From Candidatus Limicola stercorigallinarum (lineage in GTDB: Bacteria > Actinomycetota > Coriobacteriia > Coriobacteriales > Coriobacteriaceae): 64,000 nt of DNA. The position numbers and the translations under genes are program-made. Under the pieces are notes generated by a model. The model was not told the origin of the DNA, did no database searches, and saw only the letters and a program-made list of their open reading frames with translations. The stretch is taken from the NCBI GenBank assembly GCA_018711625.1, contig DVID01000020.1, positions 28,384-92,383 on the forward strand. Reading direction: 5' to 3'. Positions 18,210 through 26,262 of the stretch are shown piece by piece; the stretch's first letter is position 1, and each line of letters starts with the position of its first letter.

Positions 18210-18568
18210 CGTGTAACCACGCTCCTTGAACTCTGCGCCGCGGACACGGCGCGGAACTATCTTTCTCGGGAGGTTCGTGTATATGGGGGCTTTAGAGTCG
18301 CATTTATGACAGCGTCTGGAACGTTGAACTCGGTGCGGTCTCCACCGAAGTACTCGTCGCTGCCGTCAACCACCCTACTCCAGTTACGCTCACCGCGTAC
18401 ACTCGACCGTTCACCGAGAAAACTAACTGAGTGGAAGGATACCATAGCTAACTCCCCTAGCCCCTTAGCAGACAGAGCTTTTTCGCCAAGGGGTTATTTT
18501 CTTGCATGCCGCATCAGGCGCCACGCCTCGAAGCAAAACACGGGTGCCCGCAGGTGCAAATTGCTGCC

Positions 18569-18725
18569 TCAGAAAAAATGAATGCGGTTATCCGACGTTT
18601 TGGGCGCACCACCCAAGTAAATCACCCGTTCCGCTAAACAAAAGCGCAGGTAGATGCGCTGAGCTTTTGCTGTGTATTCAGCGGGCCAAAGCAAAACGTC
18701 GGATAACCGCATTCATTTTTTCTGA
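18569..18725. repeat. 157-bp element with a perfect 34-bp inverted repeat
   Basis: Bases 18569-18602 are the exact reverse complement of 18692-18725 (starting TCAGAAAAAATGAATGCGG). A nested hairpin, CAAAAGC/GCTTTTG (18639-18669) with an inner GCGC pair, fills the centre. A6 at the left tip and T6 at the right tip give a terminator-like end on both strands. It is not coding. Candidates are a MITE, a long-stem bidirectional terminator, or a structured RNA. Confidence 0.75.
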
Positions 18726-18731
18726 AGACCT

Positions 18732-18775
18732 CCGAGCCGGCGCAAACTGGGCTCAAATAGTATGCGCCGGCTCGG
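18732..18775. terminator. GC-rich hairpin behind the FAD oxidoreductase gene
   Basis: CCGAGCCGGCGCA (18732-18744) pairs exactly with TGCGCCGGCTCGG (18763-18775), 13 bp with an 18-base loop. It is 62 bases beyond the stop of the minus-strand gene at 18837. No U-run follows directly, but the A6 element lies 6 bases further. Confidence 0.55.
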
Positions 18776-18836
18776 CAAATGAGGTGGGGCGGGGACGAAT
18801 CCACCTCACTCAAGGGGCTAGTGGCCCCCGCAGTAG

Positions 18837-20216
18837 TTATGCGCTCGCCTCGCCGCATGGGTACGGCTCAAGGAAGGCGCCATCGGCAACAAGGGCAGCG
18901 CGCAGAGCATCTACGTCGACCTCGGCCACCGGCACGTTGCCGGTGGCGGCAAGCGCCGCCGCTGTGCCCACTGCCTGCGCCACCGCCTGCACGATAGGCG
19001 TCACGCGGATGGCGGCCAGCGCCTCGTGCGTGGCGCTCACACAACGGCCCGCCACCAGGAGGTTCTTCACCTGGGGCGCATAGGTCACCCGATACGGGAT
19101 GGAATACCAGCTGCCCGGCTTGAGGAAGCGATGCGTGGTGGCGGCGCCGTCCGGCGAATGAACATCGATGGGGTACCCGCCCATGGCGACAGCGTCGTCA
19201 AACATCACGTTGCCAATGAGGTCGTCTGCCGTGAGGGTGTACGCGCCCTCGATCTTCCTGCTTTCGCGCACACCGATATTGGGACCGGTCGACACCACGT
19301 GGCTCTGCTCAAAACCGGGGATGTGGCGCTGCAGGAAATGGAAGATCTCCCACACCTGGCGACGCCCCTCCACCTCAGCGCGGGTGAGCCCAAAGGGGTC
19401 AACCGACGACTCCTTGACCACGCGTGACATGTTGACGATATACTCGCCGAGCGTGTTGGTCTCGAAGCACAACACCTGGTCGCGATCGATGGTGAGCTCG
19501 CCGCTTTCGCGCGCCGCACGAATCTTTGAATATGCCCCCTGCACACCGGAGCGCGGGATAACACGCAGCTCGTCAAACGGAACCGTGGCAAGCATGTCGT
19601 CGCGCTCATCCTGAACATAGGCGATAAGCTCGTCGCGATCGACGCCTCCAACGCGCAGGTTCATGGTCATGGGTTGGGCCAGGTGGTCGCTCGGGCGCCC
19701 GTAGCAGGTGGGAACGCCGGCATCGGTCGCCACATCGGCATCGGCGCTCGCATCGATCACCACGCGGCCCCGCACGGTGAAGAACCCGCCCTCGGAGAAC
19801 AGCCGAAGCGAGCGCACAGCCCCGTCTTCGACCTCGCATCCAGTATAGATGGTGTGGTAGAGCAGCTCGACGCCCGCTTCGAGCGCCATCTGCTCAAGCA
19901 CCACCTTCAGGCCCTCGGCATCGAACGGGGTGACGCTGCTGGCGTACCCCACAAAGTCGGTCATATGGCCGGGCGACATGCCTGCCTCCACCATACGGTC
20001 CACAATCTCCTGTGCGATGCCGCGCACCACCTGCGTGTCGCCCGCATGGAACGTCATCTGCGGGCCCACGCCTCCTGCGGTGAGCATGCCGCCCAGGTAG
20101 CCGTACTGCTCCACGAGCAGCACGTGGGCACCGTGACGGGCGGCGGCGATGGCGGCGACACTTCCCGCCGGGCCTCCGCCAACAACCACCACATCGTAAT
20201 CAAGCGTTTTTTCCAT
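18837..20216 (-). CDS. FAD-dependent oxidoreductase (FAD_oxidored type)
   Basis: This 459-aa flavoprotein opens with YDVVVVGGGPAGSVAAIAAARHG, the FAD-binding Rossmann motif, then LLVEQYGYLGGMLTAGGVG and a second dinucleotide segment VVIDASADADVAT. The signature GVRESRKIEGAYTLTADD and LLVAGRCVSATHEALAAIRV place it with the gene at 26263-27600 in one family. Substrate is unknown. AAGGAGGG precedes the ATG at 20216; it overlaps the end of the HExxH gene by 17 bases, so the two are co-translated. It is the last gene of the HyuA operon, followed by a strong hairpin. No signal peptide is seen, so it acts in the cytoplasm. Confidence 0.85.
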   Translation of the reverse strand: MEKTLDYDVVVVGGGPAGSVAAIAAARHGAHVLLVEQYGYLGGMLTAGGVGPQMTFHAGDTQVVRGIAQEIVDRMVEAGMSPGHMTDFVGYASSVTPFDAEGLKVVLEQMALEAGVELLYHTIYTGCEVEDGAVRSLRLFSEGGFFTVRGRVVIDASADADVATDAGVPTCYGRPSDHLAQPMTMNLRVGGVDRDELIAYVQDERDDMLATVPFDELRVIPRSGVQGAYSKIRAARESGELTIDRDQVLCFETNTLGEYIVNMSRVVKESSVDPFGLTRAEVEGRRQVWEIFHFLQRHIPGFEQSHVVSTGPNIGVRESRKIEGAYTLTADDLIGNVMFDDAVAMGGYPIDVHSPDGAATTHRFLKPGSWYSIPYRVTYAPQVKNLLVAGRCVSATHEALAAIRVTPIVQAVAQAVGTAAALAATGNVPVAEVDVDALRAALVADGAFLEPYPCGEASA

Positions 20217-20784
20217 GTTTGCCCTCCTTGCCAAGCAGCCCCGCGCACGTGAAGTACGTGCGCACAAACGCATGGGCACCAATCTCGGACAGCGCCTTGA
20301 TGCCCGTCTTCCCTAGCTTCACGGGCCCCAGCTGCAGCATGGGCACCTGATAACGCCTGCTCGTAAGGCCCAGTTCCGTACATTCCAGATGGTGGTAGAA
20401 CTCGTGGCTCAAGATCATGTTCTCGGCATCGCGCATCGCAAGACCGTTCTCCTCCGCCCAGAGCGCAACCGCCTTGGTGTAGAGCGTGACCGTCTTCTTG
20501 CCCGAGAGGTAGTCGCTGAAATACCGCTGACCGCCCACCACGTAGTCCACGTCGCGCTCGCGCACCTTGACGCCCGTCTGCTCAAACACCGAGAAGAAGT
20601 CGGTACAGCCATCAAAGCGCTCATAGGCGTCGCGGGCCGCCTGGCAGCCACACTGCCAGGCGTCCTCAACAATGCGCGCCCGATCCTGCTTGGGGATGCG
20701 CTCGTAGCACAGGTCGTAGGTAAGCTCGCGATCGGCCAGCGCACGGCCGGGAAACGGCAAGCTGAACTTCTTGGATGCGGCCAT
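20200..20784 (-). CDS. HExxH-motif protein, possible zinc peptidase, of the HyuA module
   Basis: I do not recognise the family of this 194-aa protein. It has H127-E128-F-Y-H131-H132 (ILSHEFYHHLEC), a zinc metallopeptidase motif, and 35 residues later S-E167-I-G-A-H-A-F, resembling the third ligand of ImmA/IrrE-type gluzincins. The helix before the motif (TVTLYTKAVALWAEENGL) suits that fold. No signal peptide or DNA-binding domain is visible. TAGGAG precedes the ATG at 20784, 12 bases after the HyuA gene, and its end overlaps the FAD gene. Tight packing suggests it processes or supports the module's enzymes. Confidence 0.6.
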   Translation of the reverse strand: MAASKKFSLPFPGRALADRELTYDLCYERIPKQDRARIVEDAWQCGCQAARDAYERFDGCTDFFSVFEQTGVKVRERDVDYVVGGQRYFSDYLSGKKTVTLYTKAVALWAEENGLAMRDAENMILSHEFYHHLECTELGLTSRRYQVPMLQLGPVKLGKTGIKALSEIGAHAFVRTYFTCAGLLGKEGKHGKNA

Positions 20785-20796
20785 TGCGTGTGGCTC

Positions 20797-22944
20797 CTAC
20801 TCCGTGCGCTTCGTGCCCACCATAATGAGCTGCTCATCCTGCCCGCAGCCCGCAAGCTCAACATCACCCAGGCTCTCAATCTGATCCGGCGTGGGCAGGC
20901 CCGAGAGGTCGATGATGCGCGCACCCAGCACGATGTAGATGTTGGGCAGGTTGGTGCCGCCATCGTTGTAGATGGTGAGCTCATCCAGAAGCCAGCTCAG
21001 CACGGCACGCCATCCGCTCACGCTCGTTTGGCGCACCAGCGCGTTGGATTTCTGCAGACGGATGACGCCCTCGTTGTCGATCAAACGCAGCTGCTTCACC
21101 GTCTTCTTCATAAGGCCGAAGAGCTTGCGCTCGGTCGAGGTGTGCTCGATGGCGCGCATGGTACCGTTGTTTGCCACCACGGCGAGGTCCGCCTTGGAGC
21201 CGCCCACGTTCTCGGCGACAACCTCCAAAAGCTCGTCCTCAGAAAGCTCGCGATGCAGGCGGTCCTTGCTGCGCATCTCGGTGGCGCCGAGCGCGATCGC
21301 ACGCACGATGTTGCGCTGCGTGTCCACCTCAACGCTCACCTCGATAGTGCCCGGAGCAGCGCCGTTCTTGATGGCCTTGAGCTCGGCCTCGCGACGCACA
21401 CTGATGATGTCGTCTTGCGTGGGGTTGGTCACGCTGCGCTCCACCATGTCGCGCACCATAGCAAGCGCCACACCAATGGTCGAGATAACCGAGCCGTTCT
21501 TTGCCAGATGGTACTTGTGGCCCATGGTCTCAGCCAGATGCGGCACCACGCTTGCAGCACCACCGCCGCCGCCCACGAACACCGTGGTGCGCGGATCCAT
21601 GTGGTAATCCTTCATGAGGGCATTTGCCACCTTGCTGTTTTTCTCGGCAGCAAAGGCCAGCACCTGACGCGCGGCCTCCTCAACCGTGCAGCCCATGTTC
21701 TTGGCAAGGGGCTCCCACGCCTTGCGCGCAGCCTCGGCGTTACCGTAGGCGTAGTCCTCGGGATGCACGTAGCCCGCAATGTTTGCAGCGCCCGCCATGG
21801 TGAGCGACACGCGCACGCCGTTGGCGCACTCAATGCAGGCATACTCGGGGTCGGACTCCATGGGGCGCACGGGCACCAAACGCGGCTCAACAATCTGCTC
21901 CGGATCGGTATAGACCTCGTAGGGGAGCCCCGCGATATGCGCCGAGCGCGGGCCGGTGCTCACCGCACGACCGTTCTCAATCTGCACCATCGAGCCGCCG
22001 CCGATACCCACGGTACGCACATCAAGGCTGTTGAGGTAGGTCTTATGGCCTCCCACCTCGGCGTATTGGATCATAACCTTGCCGTCTTTGACGCACGAGA
22101 TGTCGGTGGAGGTGCCGCCCACCTCAAAGAAGATGCCGTCGGTAAGCTTCTCGTACATAAGAGCGCCCGCAACGCCAGCGGCGGGGCCCGAGAGAATTGT
22201 CAAAATCGGGCGCTTGCGCACCTCGTCAACGGTCATCACGCCGCCGTCGCAGCGCATAACCATGAGCGGGCTTTTGATGCTGGCGCCCTTGATGGACTCC
22301 TCGGTCATGGTTGCCGCTTCGAGCATCTTGGGCATGATGCTCGCGTTCACCACCGCGGTGCGCGTGCGAATCTTCAGACCGTAGAGCTTGGAGATGTCGT
22401 TGGTGGCGGTACCGGGCAGACCACGGCGTCCGCACTCCTCCACCACAAGGTTCTCGTTGGTGGGATCGTCCACGCTAAAGGCCTCGGCGGCAACAAAGCT
22501 TGTGCAGCCGGCAGCCTGAAGCTTGTCGAGGGCGCGCGAAATCTGGCCCTCCACGTCGCCCGCGCTCACGTCAACATACTCGTTCTCAGAGCGCAGGTAC
22601 TTGCCCGGAGCAAGCTCGATATCGCCCATGTTGGTGTCAGACTTGCTCTTGGCGCCCTGCAGTCCACTGCCGAGCGTCACGATACCCACCTTAGCAACGT
22701 CGCCCTCAAGCAGGGCGTTCGTGGCCTGGGTGGTACCGTGAGCAATAAAGGTCACATCGTCGGGCTCAATCGAGCACTCTTCCATCACGCGATGGAGCGC
22801 CTGAACAATGCCCGCGGCGACGCCTTCCTTTGCCGTGTGCGTGGTGGGCACCTTCACGGCCCCAATAAGCTCGTACGTCTCGTTATCGATTGCGACCGCG
22901 TCTGTGAACGTTCCGCCGACGTCGATGCCAATACGTACTTTCAT
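20797..22944 (-). CDS. Hydantoinase/oxoprolinase family ATPase subunit (HyuA-like), no HyuB partner
   Basis: This 715-aa protein has the acetate/sugar-kinase-like ATP site of HyuA: GIDVGGTFTDAVAID at the N-terminus, FIAHGTTQATNALLEG, and a second phosphate motif FFEVGGTSTDIS with SGPAAGV before it. Length is standard. HyuA enzymes usually work with HyuB in ATP-dependent ring opening or carboxylation; none is in the window, so it may be a stand-alone member or partner with another locus. AAAGGAG precedes the ATG at 22944. It heads a three-gene unit (HyuA, HExxH, FAD) and has a probable RNA structure 98 bases upstream. Confidence 0.85.
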   Translation of the reverse strand: MKVRIGIDVGGTFTDAVAIDNETYELIGAVKVPTTHTAKEGVAAGIVQALHRVMEECSIEPDDVTFIAHGTTQATNALLEGDVAKVGIVTLGSGLQGAKSKSDTNMGDIELAPGKYLRSENEYVDVSAGDVEGQISRALDKLQAAGCTSFVAAEAFSVDDPTNENLVVEECGRRGLPGTATNDISKLYGLKIRTRTAVVNASIMPKMLEAATMTEESIKGASIKSPLMVMRCDGGVMTVDEVRKRPILTILSGPAAGVAGALMYEKLTDGIFFEVGGTSTDISCVKDGKVMIQYAEVGGHKTYLNSLDVRTVGIGGGSMVQIENGRAVSTGPRSAHIAGLPYEVYTDPEQIVEPRLVPVRPMESDPEYACIECANGVRVSLTMAGAANIAGYVHPEDYAYGNAEAARKAWEPLAKNMGCTVEEAARQVLAFAAEKNSKVANALMKDYHMDPRTTVFVGGGGGAASVVPHLAETMGHKYHLAKNGSVISTIGVALAMVRDMVERSVTNPTQDDIISVRREAELKAIKNGAAPGTIEVSVEVDTQRNIVRAIALGATEMRSKDRLHRELSEDELLEVVAENVGGSKADLAVVANNGTMRAIEHTSTERKLFGLMKKTVKQLRLIDNEGVIRLQKSNALVRQTSVSGWRAVLSWLLDELTIYNDGGTNLPNIYIVLGARIIDLSGLPTPDQIESLGDVELAGCGQDEQLIMVGTKRTE

Positions 22945-23042
22945 GAGGTCTCCTTTTACTGGTTGAAGTTGCGGCATAAGCCGTTTAGCCAATACACGTG
23001 GTCCTTAGGGCCACACCGCAGTCCGCATCTACGGTCGGTGTA

Positions 23043-23193
23043 CTACCGGAAGAGCAGATTGAGCATTGGGCAGCCGGGCGCCAGGCTCCAGGTACCAATG
23101 AGCCCGGTCGCGTCAGAACCAAGTAGGATCGTAGCCAATACAGGGGGTGTTCGACCGGCACGATCCCACTCGCCCAATCTGCTCTCCCGGTAG
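23043..23193 (-). ncRNA. Candidate structured RNA or leader element upstream of the HyuA gene
   Basis: Bases 23043-23065 pair with 23171-23193 over 23 positions, 20 of them Watson-Crick. The three remaining pairs (50/186, 62/174, 65/171) are A-C on the plus strand but U-G wobbles in a minus-strand transcript. Inside, GUGGGAUCGU pairs with ACGAUCCUAC with one more G-U, and CCGGGCUC pairs with GAGCCUGG, again with one G-U: a three-way junction. It lies between the transporter (ends 23297) and the HyuA start (22944), in sense orientation. A cis-acting riboswitch-like leader is possible; I recognise no known class. Confidence 0.5.
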
Positions 23194-23296
23194 GGCGGGC
23201 AAACATGCACACCCGCCCCACCAGAAAGCTGTCGCAAAGAATCAAGCGTTATTTCAGCAATACACAAGATGTCGTTACAACGCTTAACGTGCGCCC

Positions 23297-24598
23297 TTAG
23301 AAGTACAGCACGACACTCAGCACCACGCCGATGGCTGCGATGGCCCACAGGTAGGGCAGCAGGCGCTTGGTGATGCCGTTGACGTCAACCTCAACAAAGT
23401 TGGCCGTCCACACGTTCTGCGTGTTGGTGGGGTCACCGCAGCCCTGGATACGCTCCGCAGAGAGGAACGCGCCCATTACAGCCAGCGGCGGCACGGTGCC
23501 CAGGCCCATCACAAGCGCGGCGATGCCGGAGCCCAAACCAAAAAGGTTCATGGGGCCACGGTAGAGCGAAAGCGGGGCGAGCACGGCAAAGAAGATGGCA
23601 AAGAAGATACGGTCAGAGGGGATAACCGCAAGCAGGAACGGGTTGAGCACCTCGGTGACCATGGGGTGCGTCACCGCGAGATACAGGATGCCGATGCCAA
23701 TCATGAGGATGATGGCCGGACCACCGTCGGTGATGCCGTCATAGCAGGTCTTGACCATGAGGTTCATGGTCTTCTGGAAGTTTGTGGCCGTGAATACGAG
23801 GATCCAGATGATGCCAGCCATGAAGGCGGGGCACACAGGCACCTTGAAAAGGGCAACGAGGATAATCGAAACAATCGGCGAGAGCATGGCCAGGCCGCCG
23901 CGAACGCCCGCGAGCTGCTTGGTGCTCTGAGCACCATCAACCGGTGCGGAGAAGGCAAACTTGACGCCGTTGCGCTTGAACTCCACAAACACGAGCACGA
24001 GCGTGGCAATGAAGGTGGCTACAAGCATGTAAATCTCGAAGCTCTGGATGGTGGCAACATCAACACCAAAGATGCTCGAGAACGTGGTCCAGTTGGCGAT
24101 GTTGAACGTAAGGCCCGTGGTGAATGCCATGAGGAAGATGCAGGCCGCGCTCATAGCCGGAACGCCCACCGAGATCAAAATGGGGAGCACGATGGAGCCC
24201 ACCATGATGATCGAGCCCAGGCCCGACAGCGTCGTGAACAGAACAGCGCAGGCAACAACCATGATGAGCGTCACGATAAGCGGACGATCGCCGCCCAGCT
24301 CGGCGCTCTTCTTGATAATGGTCTCCGTCACGCCGGTCTTGTTCATGAGCTGACCCAACCATGCACCAAAGATTACGGCCATGATGGCGCTGCCCATACG
24401 GACCGTGCCCGACTCGACAACCGCCGAGAGCCAACCAATCTCGGTGCCCTCAGCGTCTTGCCCCACAGCCGGCACGCCTGCGATGATGCAGATCACGACA
24501 GCCATGAGCGGTAGTGCCAACAGCGTTGGGATCTTCTTGGTCATCATCAAGGCCGCGATAATCACGAACGCCAGGATGATGAGACTGCCCTGTAGCAT
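23297..24598 (-). CDS. Ion-transporter superfamily permease (citrate/gluconate-like)
   Basis: This 433-aa protein is almost entirely hydrophobic, with about 11-12 membrane helices and a break around residues 205-225 (FKRNGVKFAFSAPVDGA) between two halves. Features such as VFTTLSGLGSIIMVGSIVLPIL and LAPLSLYRGPMNLFGLGSGI fit anion transporters of the IT superfamily (citrate-, gluconate- or dicarboxylate-type). The substrate is probably an organic anion handled by the HyuA and FAD enzymes next to it. AAGGAG precedes the ATG at 24598 with good spacing; a GTG 6 bases upstream is less likely. Confidence 0.75.
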   Translation of the reverse strand: MLQGSLIILAFVIIAALMMTKKIPTLLALPLMAVVICIIAGVPAVGQDAEGTEIGWLSAVVESGTVRMGSAIMAVIFGAWLGQLMNKTGVTETIIKKSAELGGDRPLIVTLIMVVACAVLFTTLSGLGSIIMVGSIVLPILISVGVPAMSAACIFLMAFTTGLTFNIANWTTFSSIFGVDVATIQSFEIYMLVATFIATLVLVFVEFKRNGVKFAFSAPVDGAQSTKQLAGVRGGLAMLSPIVSIILVALFKVPVCPAFMAGIIWILVFTATNFQKTMNLMVKTCYDGITDGGPAIILMIGIGILYLAVTHPMVTEVLNPFLLAVIPSDRIFFAIFFAVLAPLSLYRGPMNLFGLGSGIAALVMGLGTVPPLAVMGAFLSAERIQGCGDPTNTQNVWTANFVEVDVNGITKRLLPYLWAIAAIGVVLSVVLYF

Positions 24599-24842
24599 AT
24601 GCACTCTCCTTCTCTTCCTGAGCCCAGTTCCCTTCCCGGGCTACGACTACGTTGCAAAAACACCGGTTGCTTGCGGAATGCAGCTGGTGCGTTCGCCAAA
24701 AGTGAATAAGAGGAGTGAACACGCATGGTGATACGCGTCGGAATTACTCGTTGTTAAGGATTGAGGGGACAGAACTAACGCTCATGCGGATCGCTTGCCG
24801 CGCATGAGCCGCTGACGGTCACACACGACGCCCGCAAACGTC

Positions 24843-25877
24843 TCATTCTTGGAGCAATATGGTTCGGCGTACGTGATCTGCACACGTTGCCGAGAGAGAA
24901 CCCGTTCCGTTAAGATGAAGCCATTCGAGCCAAGGCGCCTGCGCCCCATTGAGGCAGCGATGCAGGGCGCGCTCGGTTGCCGAGATAAAGCGCTCAGTCA
25001 TAGTTTCCTGAGGGCCAGAAAACACCACCATATCGAGAGGGAACAGGGCGCAGAGCACACTCACCACGTAGGCAAGGCGCTCGGGCGCTACCAGCGCTTC
25101 GGGGATTTCATGCTGGTTGGACTCCGCGGGTGCCAAGGCGCTCTCCGTCTGCGCACTCACACCTTCCATGAGCGGCGCAAGGTTTGCAAAGGCGCCATTC
25201 TTAAGGTGCACGGGTGCACCTTGAACCACCACGGTGGCAAGTACATCTTCGCCCAGCGAGATATACGCGCCACTGGTATGGTCTTCCTGCATGCGCTCAA
25301 GCGCGCGGGAAGCCGTATAGTCCTGAACATACTCTTCGATAACCGGAATACGCAGCTGTGTGAACAGCGCCGTTGCCAGCGGAATGTTTGCAGAGTGGAT
25401 GCCCGTTGAGTACATAACGTTAAACTCGCTGGAATCCATATCACGCTGGAATAGCAAGCCCATACCCAAAAGCTTAGACTGGCCGTCTTTGTTTGCCAGC
25501 GCGTTGATGCCCGCCAAAATCAAGGCAAACAGGTCGTTACCCGAGGTGTAATCATGCGAGAGCACCACCGCATCAAGCTCGCCAAGCGCCACGTCAAAGA
25601 GCGCCAAGCGCACCTGCGTGCGTGCAATCTCGACCACCGCGATGGTACCCAGGTCTTTATTAACTGCAAGCTCAACACGACTGCGACCAGCGGTAATGGT
25701 ACGGGCACCCGTCTCTACCAGATAACCCTCATCAATCAGGCCGCTTACCAGGCCAGATACCGTGCTGGGCGAAAGATTAGTTTCATGCGCAATCTCGATG
25801 CGCGAAAGCGACTCGTGCTTAAGGATGGCAGACATGACATTGCTGCGGTTGTTCTTTTTGATGTCCTTCAACCTCAT
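24843..25877 (-). CDS. ROK-family transcriptional repressor
   Basis: This 344-aa protein has an N-terminal winged helix (NNRSNVMSAILKHESLSRIEIAHE, LSPSTVSGLVSGLIDEGYLVE) as in NagC/Mlc/XylR and a ROK-like sensor domain (GTIAVVEIARTQVRLALFD, GAYISLGEDVLATVVVQG). The zinc-binding cysteine cluster of sugar-kinase ROK proteins is not evident and the kinase motifs are degenerate, so it is a regulator. GGAGG precedes the ATG at 25877. Two near-consensus ROK operators lie 166-230 bases upstream, so autoregulation and control of the adjacent module are likely. The inducer is unknown and is not necessarily a sugar. Confidence 0.85.
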   Translation of the reverse strand: MRLKDIKKNNRSNVMSAILKHESLSRIEIAHETNLSPSTVSGLVSGLIDEGYLVETGARTITAGRSRVELAVNKDLGTIAVVEIARTQVRLALFDVALGELDAVVLSHDYTSGNDLFALILAGINALANKDGQSKLLGMGLLFQRDMDSSEFNVMYSTGIHSANIPLATALFTQLRIPVIEEYVQDYTASRALERMQEDHTSGAYISLGEDVLATVVVQGAPVHLKNGAFANLAPLMEGVSAQTESALAPAESNQHEIPEALVAPERLAYVVSVLCALFPLDMVVFSGPQETMTERFISATERALHRCLNGAQAPWLEWLHLNGTGSLSATCADHVRRTILLQE

Positions 25878-26012
25878 GGTCTGCACCTCCTTGCCTGCCT
25901 CTTACACCCGCCTACGCCATCGGGCACGACGGGCCACCTGTGTCATTTTGCATCGCTACCGGCATCGCTACCACAGGCAAACTCTTTGTGGTTTCACCCG
26001 GCACCATACTCG

Positions 26013-26031
26013 GTGACACATTATGTGGCAC
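26013..26031. promoter_or_regulatory. Near-perfect palindrome upstream of the ROK gene
   Basis: GTGACACA-TTA-TGTGGCAC is an 8-3-8 palindrome with one mismatch, lying 12 bases on the ROK-gene side of the first ROK operator. It may bind a second regulator. I cannot assign it. Confidence 0.3.
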
Positions 26032-26042
26032 ATGCGCTGAAC

Positions 26043-26063
26043 TTATTTTACAGTGCGAAATAA
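26043..26063. promoter_or_regulatory. ROK (NagC/Mlc-type) operator 1
   Basis: TTATTT-N9-AAATAA matches the known NagC/Mlc operator layout exactly in both arms. It is about 166 bases upstream of the ROK regulator start. Confidence 0.7.
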
Positions 26064-26086
26064 GTATGTCACGTGCAGGTGTTTCC

Positions 26087-26107
26087 TTATTTCGCAATTC
26101 GAAATAA
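26087..26107. promoter_or_regulatory. ROK (NagC/Mlc-type) operator 2
   Basis: TTATTTCGC-AAT-TCGAAATAA again has TTATTT-N9-AAATAA, with extended symmetry. Its centre is 44 bases (about four helical turns) from operator 1, so one repressor could bind both sites on the same face of DNA. Confidence 0.75.
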
Positions 26108-26150
26108 GCCTGTAAACGGTAGGTAAAGAACGACAAACGGTCGAAAAAGC

Positions 26151-26192
26151 GCAAGGCTGCGCCTGTCCCACGCGGAGCAGACGCAGCCTTGC
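26151..26192 (-). terminator. Intrinsic terminator after FAD oxidoreductase 2
   Basis: On the minus strand an 11-bp perfect stem GCAAGGCTGCG/CGCAGCCTTGC is followed by GCTTTTTCG. It lies 70 bases beyond the stop of the gene at 26263 and separates it from the ROK operators. Confidence 0.8.
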
Positions 26193-26262
26193 CGTAGGGT
26201 CGATTCACCGTGGCGGACGCTTCGCACAGAAGCTGGAACTGCCGGGTTTTCTCTCCCCCGCT

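Larger units (their letters stand above)
18210..18836. other. Upstream region of pflB with two palindromic structures
   Basis: This 627-base gap holds the pflB leader (about 18210-18500), the 157-bp inverted-repeat element and a GC-rich hairpin behind the FAD oxidoreductase gene (both listed separately). A CCCTT/AAGGG pairing occurs near 18460-18495. I see no recognisable Fnr, Rex or ArcA site and no supported gene. A 62-codon minus-strand frame at 18257-18445 has no ribosome site and no familiar sequence. Confidence 0.5.

Noticed and set aside
18210..18300. Possible N-terminal extension of PflB (in-frame open codons before the ATG)
   Set aside because: No ATG, GTG or TTG occurs in that frame in the nearest 25 or so codons, and the ATG at 18209 aligns within a few residues of the E. 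coli PFL start.
16311..18581. Very long open frame (756 codons) on the plus strand opposite pflB
   Set aside because: It is antisense to a certain pflB gene, has no ribosome site and shows His/Val/Leu-rich composition expected from the reverse of GC-rich codons.
20389..23193. 934-codon open frame on the plus strand opposite HyuA and the HExxH gene
   Set aside because: Antisense shadow of well-supported genes; no known domain and no ribosome site.
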